A stretch of 64,000 nt of DNA from Citrus sinensis (Eukaryota; Streptophyta; Magnoliopsida; Sapindales; Rutaceae). Location of the stretch: assembly GCF_022201045.2 (NCBI RefSeq), contig NC_068560.1, positions 31,513,501-31,577,500 of the forward strand, written 5' to 3'. The notes under the pieces were generated by a model. It searched no databases. It was given only the letters and a program-made list of their open reading frames with translations, and was not told the origin of the DNA. Positions within the stretch are counted from its first letter, which is position 1; each line of letters starts with the position of its first letter. This document shows, in pieces, positions 39,901 through 49,589 of this stretch. Both the position numbers and the translations under genes were made by a program.

Positions 39901-41396
39901 ATTACCTGCTTCAAAACCATGCATGTTGATCGACATTAATATATACTCTACAGGATTACCACGTTTCCTGACTTTCATCCTGGTGTTTGATTTATGGAAT
40001 TTGTTCAGTTGGTCTTTCCATGTGCCAGAAAAGTAGGGATGGCAATGGGGAGGGGAGGGGAGGGGACCAATCTCCCCATACCCATCCCCGATATTTTACA
40101 TATGTCCCCGTCCCCTCCCCGTCCCCGTCAGAATTGCTTGAGAGAATCCCCATCCCCTCCCCGAATAATAACAGGGGATCCCCGAGGGTCCCCGGTCCCC
40201 GAATAACTAATAGTCTAATACATTTTTTTTATTTTCGATTTTAAATTAATCATATTAAAATAAACTCATACCGCTATTGTAAGCTCGTAACCAACTTTGA
40301 CAGCACATTAAGGCCTCCAATGTGCTTGGATGAAGTCTGTTATGGTATGGGCTCACAACTCTACCACTAGTGTTAAAAGCTGATTCATAAGCAACTGTTG
40401 TAATTGGAATTGCCAAAATATCTCTAGCAATTCGAGCTAATGTAGGATACCTATTAGCATTTGTCTTCCACCAACTCAAAATATTAAAATCTTCCATCCG
40501 AGGTATAACTTTCTCATCCAAATATGAATCTAATTCATCTGCAACAACTGCACAATCTCCATTGTTTACATAATCATCAAAACCTATCATCCATTTGGTT
40601 GCTTTCTTATAAGAATCCCCTGTAGATCTAGTAGAAGAACTACTACCAGTATAATCAAAGCAATAAACAGTTGGTGAAAACTTCAATTAATACTCTTCAA
40701 CTAATTCCCGGCAAAAGGTGACCACTTTCCCAACATACAACTATTTTGATATTTATTATTTTTAACAATATTTATAATTTTGTTATTTATTTATTAGTAA
40801 TTTTAAAAATAAAAATAAAATTAAAAATTAAAATGGGGAAATGGGTAGGGGATGGGGATTCCACCTCATCCCCGTCCCCTCCCCGAATAAAAAATTGGGT
40901 AAAAAATTTTCCCCGTCCCCTCCCCGAAAAAAAAATTGGGTATAAAATTATCCCCGTACCCTCCCCGAATGGGGAAAATCCCCGAGGGTACCCGTCCCCG
41001 TGGGGATTTTTGCCATCCCTACAGAAAAGTCTCTTGTATATTAAATCAACAAGTTCTAAACTGATCCCGAACCTTGTGATCGTGAAATAAATATTCTGTT
41101 TACTTTATTTGCACTGAAACTAGCAAAACAAATTAGTATTTTTCGGAAGCAATTAGCTTGCATAATGTCATTAGTTTGATGCGATTTAATACCAACTTGA
41201 TAATGATTGGTCCTTTAGTCATTCTTATGTTTGTAATGAAGATCCTGAAATGGACAACAGGCTTTATCAGCAGCTATCTACTGGTTGAACTTTCAGGTGG
41301 CAGCGAATTGTTGAACGTGTGAGGGCTCCTAAGTTCATGCTTGAGTTATCTCTGTTCTTACTAATCTTGTTGTTCTTGAGTAAAACCATGAGCTGA
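33933..41396 (+). CDS. ATJ1: Mitochondrial DnaJ (type I Hsp40) co-chaperone, ATJ1-like; two possible C-termini
   Basis: Stimulates mitochondrial Hsp70. Exons: 33933-33959, 34048-34153, 34246-34335, 34439-34530, 34759-34842, 35031-35069, 35319-35456, 35551-35592, 35688-35775, 35948-36012, 36161-36223, 36323-36395, 37405-37496, 37806-37877, 38118-38174, 38865-38913, 38992-39061, 39539-39628, then either 41261-41288 (454 aa, ending WLYQQLSTG) or 41297-41396 (478 aa, hydrophobic tail ending LSKTMS). Residues 1 to about 75 are targeting sequence. The J domain starts at 83 with HPD at 111-113. Four zinc motifs are intact: CDSCHGRG 232-239, CSTCRGIG 249-256, CSTCKGLG 267-274, CMTCKGSG 281-288. The C-terminal substrate domain follows. 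Intron 13 starts GC rather than GT. Exon 7 holds a 27-bp tandem duplication. The last intron carries a hAT element. AATAAA at 41655-41660 may end the transcript. Confidence 0.92.
40034..41021. mobile_element. Non-autonomous hAT DNA transposon (988 bp)
   Basis: It has perfect 12-bp terminal inverted repeats, TAGGGATGGCAA at the left and its complement at the right, and an 8-bp target duplication CAGAAAAG at 40026-40033 and 41022-41029. Both are hallmarks of the hAT superfamily. Subterminal regions are full of CCCCGTCCCC-type repeats in inverted orientation. Inside is a fragment of transposase. It is inserted in the last intron of the DnaJ gene, 239 bases before the first alternative acceptor. 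Confidence 0.95.
40255..40686 (-). pseudogene. hAT transposase C-terminal (dimerisation) fragment
   Basis: An open frame of 143 codons from its first ATG. It includes the hAT dimerisation region: [50 protein letters not shown] and [16 protein letters not shown]. Full hAT transposases are several hundred residues longer and carry a BED zinc finger and catalytic core, both absent here, so it cannot be a working transposase. It lies wholly inside the 988-bp element. Confidence 0.9.
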
Positions 41397-43140
41397 TATA
41401 AGACAAGAATCCAGATTACTTTGATAGAGATACAAGAGCCGACTCTCAGTGATATTGGAAGTGCTGCCTCCTCTGCACTGAAGGATTTCTATAGACGGAA
41501 GTTAGCAGTTAATTAACACAATCACCATCTTGATGCAACCCCATTCTTTTGCAGCAATTCATTGATCAGTTTTGGTTTCCATAGAGTTTTCTTCCTTTTT
41601 ACCAATTGTAATTGTTGTATAGAAAACAGTTTCAGAGTTGTAATGGTAAATACCAATAAATGTCTCTATCTTTTTTCCCCCACTTTGAACTGTGGCTTTT
41701 TTAATCAAATATTTAGCAGTAAAGCAAAAATTCATCGAATACATCGTTGGCTACATAGTTTTCAAGGTCCCTTTATTTTTTTTTGTCTGTTGGGGGGTGG
41801 GGGTGGCGGAGTGTTTGTGGAATAAAAATTATGTTGAAGAACTGTGGGCATTTCGGCTGTTGTCAACTTATCATGGTGAATTCATGTTGGGCTACAACAT
41901 TAGTATTCTTTGTATTCGTCTTCATTGGCAGCTTCTTGAGAAGGTGTTTCCAGAGTACGCAACTCGAGTTACATTTCCTGCAGTTGGGGGGAGAGCACTT
42001 CCCAGTGTTGTGAAAGTGTACCATATATTAGGTGCATTTGGCACTTTGCATTATATTATATGGCATTGCATTAGAATATTGTCTTTTTGCTAATCTATAT
42101 TCGACTGTAATTTTTTATTACATCATGCTGCATTAAAGAGGTGGTTAATAGAATGAAAGGTGTATAAAATAAATTCATAGGAGTGATTTAGGCTAGATTG
42201 CAATAAAATATTATTCATATCTTAGATATGATCATTTAACTTTTATTATTTAATAAATTATAATAAATTTAAATTTATTAAATGTTAATCTATATTTATA
42301 TTTAAATAAAAATGTAATTAAATAGTAATATAAGATAGTAATAAACCTAAATATTTAATAAATGAATTACATAAAATTATTTTAATTATTTTACTTTAAA
42401 TATGTGAGAAATTTTTAATTTTATTACTAAAATCATAAATTTAAACTAAACAATTATATTCGATATTCATAAATAAAAATAAATTCTATAATTTAATATT
42501 ATATAATTATATAGCATTATATTTTTAAGAATAAAATATTAAATTATACTATATTATAATAAGTGACATATAGAAATAAATTATATTATAATGTAATGCT
42601 ATTAATAATATAACATTATATTGTAATATTTTATTATTTAATAATTGTATATTTTTAAATTATTTTTATTAAAAAATTAATATATAAAAAATAAATAGTT
42701 AATACTTAATTTCAAAAATTAATAATATATTTAAATCATATTAATATTACTATAAAATAATGTTATTTTATATAAAGCAATTCATAGTACACTAACATAA
42801 TATTATATCATGGACAAAACTACTTATATTATACTATAATGCAATACAACTAATATAATACTTCAAACACACCTTTAAGGTTTTAAAGGTGTGGGCAGCT
42901 CTTTTGTACAAATATGTTAACTCTATGTGATCTTTGAGCTAAAAGGTACGAAAGTACTTGTGATTTAGAAAAGATGTGGCCACGAACTTAGAAGCAATTG
43001 CTTTCCAGCATTCCCACAGTATAAGAGAATTTTAGTATTAAGAGAAAAAAAAAATATTCATATTCAATAGTAATATGTATATAAAAAAAAATCATGATTA
43101 GAATATAAAAAAAATTTAATTATTAAGACAATTTTTTTTT
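41397..43140. other. DnaJ 3' UTR and gene-free AT-rich sequence
   Basis: 41397 to about 41700 is the DnaJ 3' UTR. A frame at 41692-42093 resembles nothing known and has a Cys/Gly/Val-rich composition, so it is not called. 42200-42850 is extremely AT-rich low-complexity sequence. Confidence 0.6.
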
Positions 43141-43342
43141 GAGTAATGATATAGCCACAAACTCTTGTACAAATTTATTTTGTACAAACTGATGTGGCAT
43201 GATAAGATTAGTTGAATTAAATATCACTTGGCCCACATGATTTATTTTTATTATTTTATATTTTTATTCAACTAATGAATTAATGTCACGTCAATTTATA
43301 CAAGATAAATTTATATAAAAATTTATGACTGTATCACCACTC
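43141..43342. mobile_element. MITE, family A copy 2 (202 bp)
   Basis: Starts GAGTAATGATATAGCCACAA and ends GACTGTATCACCACTC, which is the inverted terminus. It aligns end to end with 2383-2580. The flanks are T-rich (TTTTTTTTT and TTTCTTTTT), consistent with a slightly diverged 9-bp duplication. The 412 bases after it (43343-43754) contain no recognised gene. Confidence 0.8.
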
Positions 43343-43766
43343 TTTCTTTTTTATCTCTTGTGGGTTTTGTGTTAGATTTTGTTTTACTTTCGATATATAC
43401 AAACATTATTTATATTGTAGGGTGAACGTAGAACCCCAACAGGAGTACAAGACCAAAAGTGAATCAGTAGTGAGTAAATTTCTCGTTGTTGGCTTGTGAT
43501 GATTCAACTCGAAACGACTTTGTTGCCGCCTACAGTTTAGCATTTGTAAGTTTATTATTGATGTGGACCTGCCTATGGTACAGATTCTGTAACAAACATC
43601 TCCCACCGTCCCATTTTCTATTGTTTAGTTTTTCACTTCACACGTAACCACATCCAACGGCTGATGCTGCAATCTGTAGCTCACAGATTCTGTAAGCTAG
43701 TCAAGTCTATTGATGTAATTCAATGATGACTCAACAACTCCAACGTACAGTTCGTTACAGCTATAA

Positions 43767-45725
43767 TTTTTTTTTTTTTTTTGATAGAAAGATTTACTTT
43801 CATTAACAAAGCTTTGAAAACAAGCACATGATTTGAGGAGGGAAAGATCCCTTCCAAACACAAGATCTGTCACTACCTAAGGCTATCTTAGCAAGTGCAT
43901 GAGCAATTGCATTACAGTCTCTAGAGATATGTTGAATTTTTGCCCTGCTGTTAAGTGAGCTCATCTTTTTTTGAATTTCAGCTATATTCCAGAATATTTC
44001 CGTTCTGCTGCTCTGCTTATGGAGGACTAAATCCAAGACTTCTTTGCAATCCGTCTCGACAATTAGAGGAAGCAAATCAGCTTCCATTGCAGTCTGGATC
44101 CCAATGTTTACTGCTGCTGCTTCAGCTTGAGCTACATTCCCATAGAAGGATGTTCGGTTGACAGCTGCAGCTATCACTTCTCCATTGCTATCTCTGACCA
44201 CCACTCCCAGACCTGCTTCCCTTTTCTCTTCATTTATGGCCGCATCGACATTTGCTTTAAAAAAACCTTGCGGAGGAGGCAACCAGCTTAATCTCTTTTC
44301 TGGTGTGTTGCTTGCTGCTGCTAAAATCTTCCCCATTTTTACTCTTGCATAAGCCTCAACTGTGGCATCAGCTTTGGCTACTGTGATATGAGGATCTTGC
44401 TCTGTATTTTCAAAGATAGACCCGTTTCTTGAATACCATGCTGCCCAGCACAACGCAACTATCCTCCGCAACTCCTCTTTGCTTCTTCTTTTTTCTATTT
44501 CCTTCATCATAGATAACAAATCCTGGTTTATAAGCACCTTCATTTCTGCATAATAGGGAGTTAGCTTCCACATCTGCCTTGCTGGTTTACATTCCCATAG
44601 TGCATGGACGATACTCTCAGCCTTCATTTTACACCTCGAACATATTGGATCCTGCACCACTCTCCTTTTCCATAGATTTTCTGCTGTTGGGAGCCGATTT
44701 TTTACAGCCCTCCACATAAAAATTTTTATTTTCTCCGGCAGCTCCATTGCCCAAATCACATTCCATTGCCCACTGTTATTTTCAGAGCAAGATGATTCTT
44801 CAGAGTGCTTGATCTTCCTAGCTATCTGGTATCCGCTCTTAACCGAATACTGGCCTTTTTTATCATAATGCCATAAGATTTGGTCTGGTTGGGGGCTGAT
44901 TGGGAGCTGGATTTTTAGAATTTTTTCAGCATCTTCTTTGCTGAAATGCTGATGAATGAGTGTTTCTTTCCACTGATGATTGGCATCTATCAAGCCTGCT
45001 ACATTGGCATCCTCACTTAGAGTTGCCGGAGCTATAGGTTTAAAATTTTGTGGTCTTGGTATCCATTGGCTCTTGTATACCTGAACCGAGTCCCCTGATC
45101 CAATTCTCCATCTCATTCCTTTTTGGATTATTTGTCTCCCCCAAAGTATGCTCCTCCAAATGAAGGATGGTTTTGATCCCAACTTGGCTTGTAAGAATTC
45201 ACAGCTCTTGAAGTATCTTGCCTGCAGAATTTTCGTCAGCAAAGATTCAGGGTTTTGGATTATTCTCCAGCTTTGCTTGGCTATCAGGGCTTGATTAAAG
45301 CATGCAAAGTCTCTAAATCCAAGCCCTCCCCTACCCTTTGCGTGACAAAGACTCTCCCACTTTGTCCAGTGGATACTTTTCCGATCTTTTTTTGCTCCCC
45401 ACCAAAAACCAGCAACTGCTCGTTGTATATCATCACATAAAGTTGAAGGAAGTCTAAACACACTCATTGCATAGGCTGGGACAGCCTGGGCCACTGCTTT
45501 TATTAGAACCTCCCTTCCTCCGCTTGAGAAAAATTTGCTTTGCCATCCCGAGATTTTGCTTAAGATTCTCAACTTTATTTCCTTGAAAAGGCTGACTTTC
45601 TTTCTTCCGACCATGGATGGCAACCCCAAATACTTTTCATGTTTCGAAACCACCTTTAGCTGAAAGATGTCTTTTATTTCATTTCTTTGCCCAGCTGAAA
45701 CGTTTCCACTAAACAACATGGATGA
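43767..45725 (-). mobile_element. 5'-truncated LINE (non-LTR retrotransposon)
   Basis: The element lies on the minus strand and its 3' end is an A-tail seen as a T run at 43767-43782. It is truncated in the reverse-transcriptase region at about 45725. Imperfect 12-bp target duplications abut both ends exactly: TTACAGCTATAA at 43755-43766 and CTACAACTATAA at 45726-45737. Poly(A), 5' truncation and a variable target duplication are diagnostic of L1-type insertion. Confidence 0.92.
43803..45719 (-). CDS. LINE ORF2 C-terminal part: end of reverse transcriptase, zf-RVT, RNase H
   Basis: An uninterrupted 638-codon frame. The N-terminal part (KYLGLPSMVGRKK, ISGWQSKFFSSGGREVLIK, FWWGAKKDRKSIHW, GGLGFRDFACFNQALIAKQS) is the region downstream of the reverse-transcriptase catalytic core. 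The middle (LPEKIKIFMWRAVKNRLPT, CSRCKMKAESIVHALWEC) is the zf-RVT domain. The C-terminus is RNase H-like, with acidic residues in ANVDAA, AQAEAAA, VETDC and SRDCNAIAHALA. The YxDD catalytic core and the endonuclease would lie upstream and are missing, so it is dead on arrival. The lack of any stop or frameshift suggests a recent insertion. The first Met is not a biological start. Confidence 0.93.
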   Translation of the reverse strand: MLFSGNVSAGQRNEIKDIFQLKVVSKHEKYLGLPSMVGRKKVSLFKEIKLRILSKISGWQSKFFSSGGREVLIKAVAQAVPAYAMSVFRLPSTLCDDIQRAVAGFWWGAKKDRKSIHWTKWESLCHAKGRGGLGFRDFACFNQALIAKQSWRIIQNPESLLTKILQARYFKSCEFLQAKLGSKPSFIWRSILWGRQIIQKGMRWRIGSGDSVQVYKSQWIPRPQNFKPIAPATLSEDANVAGLIDANHQWKETLIHQHFSKEDAEKILKIQLPISPQPDQILWHYDKKGQYSVKSGYQIARKIKHSEESSCSENNSGQWNVIWAMELPEKIKIFMWRAVKNRLPTAENLWKRRVVQDPICSRCKMKAESIVHALWECKPARQMWKLTPYYAEMKVLINQDLLSMMKEIEKRRSKEELRRIVALCWAAWYSRNGSIFENTEQDPHITVAKADATVEAYARVKMGKILAAASNTPEKRLSWLPPPQGFFKANVDAAINEEKREAGLGVVVRDSNGEVIAAAVNRTSFYGNVAQAEAAAVNIGIQTAMEADLLPLIVETDCKEVLDLVLHKQSSRTEIFWNIAEIQKKMSSLNSRAKIQHISRDCNAIAHALAKIALGSDRSCVWKGSFPPQIMCLFSKLC

Positions 45726-46096
45726 CTACAACTATAAATTTTTGAATCCACATAAAAGTTAATAACTTTTAAAGTTTTATTTTAAACTCCAAGCTACAAC
45801 CAAGCTGCACAGCAATTGTACTTCAATTTTTTTAAGTTTTTCATTTATATTTATAGCAAATTCTGTGGCAAGTTTTTATTCTATCTAATTGAATTTCTAA
45901 CTTGTTTAATCTTATATTTATTGAGTTTTTATTCATTATATTAATGATTTCTTACTTTAATATATCATGATCTTCAATGTTGAAGTCTTTTATTAATTGT
46001 TTAACTTTATTAAATTTTTTACTCATTTGATCTCCTAACTTTTTAATTTGTTTTATATTTTCTTTATTAAATTAAGAATTTCTAACATTTCTTTTT

Positions 46097-47057
46097 CTTT
46101 TTCTGTATCATTTATAAATAAATTTGGGTTTCCTAATTTATTTAATAAATATAGCAAAATTCAATTTAATTGATTATTTTCCTTCTTGTTTGAATCATTG
46201 ATCGGATTAGAGGATTAAAATATTTCGGGTAAAAGCTTATTTAGTCCCTATATTTTGATGTTAGTGTCCGTTTAGTCCCTATATTTTTTAAAATACCCTA
46301 AAGCATCCTTATCATTAAATTATTGACACATTTGCCATTACCTTTTATTCCTTTTGACTTATTTTTATAATATTACCATATTATAATAATGTTTATTTTT
46401 TTAGACATTATTAAAAAGAAAAATTAATTTACCAATTTAACACCAAAAAATAAAATAAAAATAATATATATATATATATATAATTTTTGTGGAACACTCT
46501 GCTGAGTAGTTAAAATATTAATTTTCTAAAAAATTTGATAATTTAATTTTTCACAAAATTAATTTTTTTGGACACACATGAGCTTCAACAAAAATTAATA
46601 TATATCTTTTTTTATTTTAATTTTGGGTTTAATTTGATAATCCAATTTTTTATTAATATCCAAAAAAGAAACATTACTGTAAGAGTGTAATATTGTAAAA
46701 GCATGCTAAAAAGAATAAAAAAATAATGGTGCAAGTGTTAATATTTAACAGCAATGACGTTTTGAGGAATTCTTAAAAATATAGAGATTAAATGGGCACT
46801 AACCTCATAATATAGGGACCAAACAAGCTTTTACCCAAATATTTCATAAGAAAATTCTCTTTGTATATAGCTAGAATGTGGTATCGTTTGCTTTTTCTAT
46901 TTCATTTATAAATAAATTTGAGTTTCTTAATTTATTTATAAATATAGTGAAATTCAATTTAATTGATTATTTTTCCGCATGTCTGAATTATTGATCGGAT
47001 CAAATAATTAAAATTTTTCATAAGAAAATCCTCTTTGTATATAGTTAGAATGTGGTA
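46097..47057. repeat. Tandem duplication of about 167 bp, first unit split by a MITE
   Basis: Unit 1 is 46097-46226 plus 46846-46882 and unit 2 is 46891-47057. Both run from CTTTTTCTG/ATTTCATTTATAAA through TTGATCGGAT to GAAAATYCTCTTTGTATATAG and AGAATGTGGTA. Unit 2 has no MITE and so shows the ancestral uninterrupted site. No coding content was seen. The interval 45738-46096 is plain AT-rich sequence. Confidence 0.85.
46227..46836. mobile_element. MULE-type MITE, family B copy 2 (610 bp)
   Basis: Termini are GGGTAAAAGCTTATTTAGTC on the left and the complement of GGGTAAAAGCTTGTTTGGTC on the right. A perfect 9-bp target duplication AAATATTTC lies at 46218-46226 and 46837-46845. It is the same family as 21356-21897: shared blocks include TTTAGTCCCTATATTTT and CAATATTAC. 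It has no coding capacity. Confidence 0.92.
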
Positions 47058-47943
47058 ACTTATTAGTTTATATATTTTGTAAAATTATTAGAGGTTCTAA
47101 TGATTTATTCATTGTAACATCTTTCTAGTAATTTATTAGAGTCATAATATTTTTATGACATTTAATCTCTCTTATAATTCAAGATGCTAAATTTAGAGAA
47201 TATATATATATATAAGAAAAAAAATCTAATTTATTCTTAGGAGAGATAAGAAATTATAAATGCATGTGCAAATATATATTCAGAATTTATAAACCTTTAT
47301 GAATATTATAATTATTTATATCTTTATAAAAATATAGTAAAAACTTTTAAAAATTTTAAGAATAAATGTTGAAGAGATGGTTAACAAAATTATTTAGTTA
47401 TACAAAATTAATAAAAATTTATTTAAAAAATAAATAAATATGTGATTCAAAATAATTTTTTTTGTAAAAAGTTATTACATCTATACCTCATTTTAGGTTA
47501 AAATTATTTTCATCCATTAAATTAAGAATATCAAAATCTAACCACCCATGCGGCTGTAACAGCCAATGACATTAATGATCTCTGGATTCTCACCCAACAT
47601 CATTGATTATTGGACCAAGCGGACCGACTACATTAAATTCATATGGTTCTCATTCTCCCACCCGTAGAGTCAATTTATCGATAAATGTGCTGTTAAAATG
47701 ATCAATTGACCATGAGTTAAACATTTAATAAATTTTATTTTTAGAAATATTATGACATTGTATATACCCTATTAAGATAGCCTTTGGATGTAAATTCAAA
47801 GGCCAACATTGGCTGCACATGGTTTGTTTGATCATGTGCAGCCAACCCACCATGTGCAGTTAAAAAAAAAAAAATTTAGGAGTCTTTAGATTTCAATCCA
47901 ACGAACTCTCAAATAATTCTCGAACACTATTAAAACAGTGCCC

Positions 47944-47974
<31 letters not shown>

Positions 47975-48321
47975 ATGATATATTAAAAATTAAAGTAATA
48001 TAATATTATAATTGACTAAAAGAAATATAATATTAAATATATAAAAGATAAAACTACTTTAAAAAATACGTTAAAGAATGAAGTGATTTTACTATAAGTA
48101 ATTTTTAAATAAATTTATCAAAACTAAAATTATTTTAATTTCTCAAAATCACTTTTTTATAATTTAGAAGAAAATAGGAAAAATATAGTGTGACCCAACA
48201 TTTTTTTTTAACAAATAGGGATTTTATTACTAGCAATATATCAATATAGTTAATAGTTAATCCACGTGGACTTGACTTACATACAAAATTATACACCAAT
48301 ATTAAACACAATCACTCAATT
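47058..48321. other. Intergenic, AT-rich, no gene seen
   Basis: Low-complexity AT-rich DNA with a TATATA/GTGTGT microsatellite near 47945-47975. The slightly GC-richer part 47540-47880 shows a hairpin around CATGTGCAGCCAAC near 47812-47860. No exon chain was found. Confidence 0.6.
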
Positions 48322-48592
48322 TATGATAGTAGGTACCGTGCAAATAATTTATGCAGCTTCAACATCTCCCGGCCAACGGAATTTAAAAAAAAGAATAGCC
48401 TATTCCTCTGTATCTCATATGGGTTTCATAATTCTAGGAATAGGCTCGATAACCGATACAGGTCTCAATGGAGCCGTTTTACAAATAATTTCTCATGGGT
48501 TGATTAGTGCTGCACTTTTTTTCTTGGCAGGAACGAGTTATGATAGAATACGTTTTGCTTATCTAGACGAAATGGGCGGACTAGCTATACCA
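48322..48592 (+). pseudogene. ndhD: Nuclear-integrated plastid DNA: internal ndhD fragment
   Basis: About 271 bases match remembered chloroplast ndhD (NADH dehydrogenase-like subunit 4) very closely, encoding [53 protein letters not shown] and [11 protein letters not shown]. Only the middle third of the gene is present and both ends stop abruptly in unrelated AT-rich DNA, so it cannot be functional here. A frame extends from 48266 to 48658 by chance through the flanks. It is best read as a small NUPT; transfer by way of the mitochondrial genome cannot be excluded. Confidence 0.88.
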
Positions 48593-49429
48593 AGAATAAG
48601 GACAAAAGCGCACATGAGTTACCTTAAAATTAAAAAAAAAAATTCATCGTGCACTTGAAAAATAATAGAACAATTGGAGGATACCTTTAAAATATTCATA
48701 CAATAAGTAGATAATATTATAATATGTGTATATTTATTTTAAAAAACCTGCATATAATTAATAATAATTTAAAATTCAACTATATATATCATACATGCAT
48801 TAATTATCAATTAGTTATATTACTTTGATATATTTTAGAATTCCTCTATCACCGGAGACGTTTCCTTGGCTCTAAACACACTCATAACCGGTTGTTGTCA
48901 TATTTACAGCCCACCGTTAATCAGCCACATCTTCGTAAATATTATTCGCGGCAGGTATCTTAGCAGAATCGGAACGACTAACAAAAGATGAGCCTCTGAG
49001 CAGAATCAGCATCAAGGATCTCGAACAATCTTCATATCTATGTTCATATTTATATGCAATTCAATTATTATCATCTAAAATTTGTCTTAAGTTACGTTCA
49101 GATTGTTATTCGGACTAAATAAATATACCCGCACATATATCCGTATCTATTTAATTTAGGAGAGCAAGTTGCAATGAACAGCATCTGATGGTGATTGGCG
49201 TGAATCATGAATGAATGCGTGTGCCCGCAATAATCCGAAGATAAATAAATAAACAAAGTGAAGTGGGGATTAACTCATTTGCTTTTGCATGCTTTAATAA
49301 ATTTATAATATGCCGGTGGGCAGGTTGATTATAACGTGAAGCACATGAGACGCGAAATTAACGGTCCCAAATAATAAAAACCCTACAAAATTTATTTTGG
49401 TCTCTATCTATCTATTTATAATTTGATCA

Positions 49430-49472
<43 letters not shown>

Positions 49473-49589
49473 GGTGTTTATCTTGAACAAGTCGAGATTG
49501 AAATATAGTAATCATAAATAATTCATATCGAAATAAAACTTACTATGGTAGCTAGCCAATTAACGGCATTCCAATGGTTAAACTAGTTA
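48593..49589. other. Intergenic, 3' side of the purine permease
   Basis: No gene recognised. An (AT)n microsatellite of about 38 bases lies at 49433-49470. The region near 48850-49030 is less AT-rich but has no supportable frame. Confidence 0.6.

Noticed and set aside
41692..42093. 133-codon frame downstream of the DnaJ gene
   Set aside because: No similarity recognised, unusual composition, and it lies at or after the DnaJ polyadenylation signal.
43803..45719. 638-codon frame as a host gene
   Set aside because: Domain order, A-tail and target duplications show it is the 3' part of a LINE.
48266..48658. 130-codon frame containing ndhD sequence read as a gene
   Set aside because: Only an internal piece of ndhD is present and the frame's ends are unrelated flank; it is a plastid insertion.
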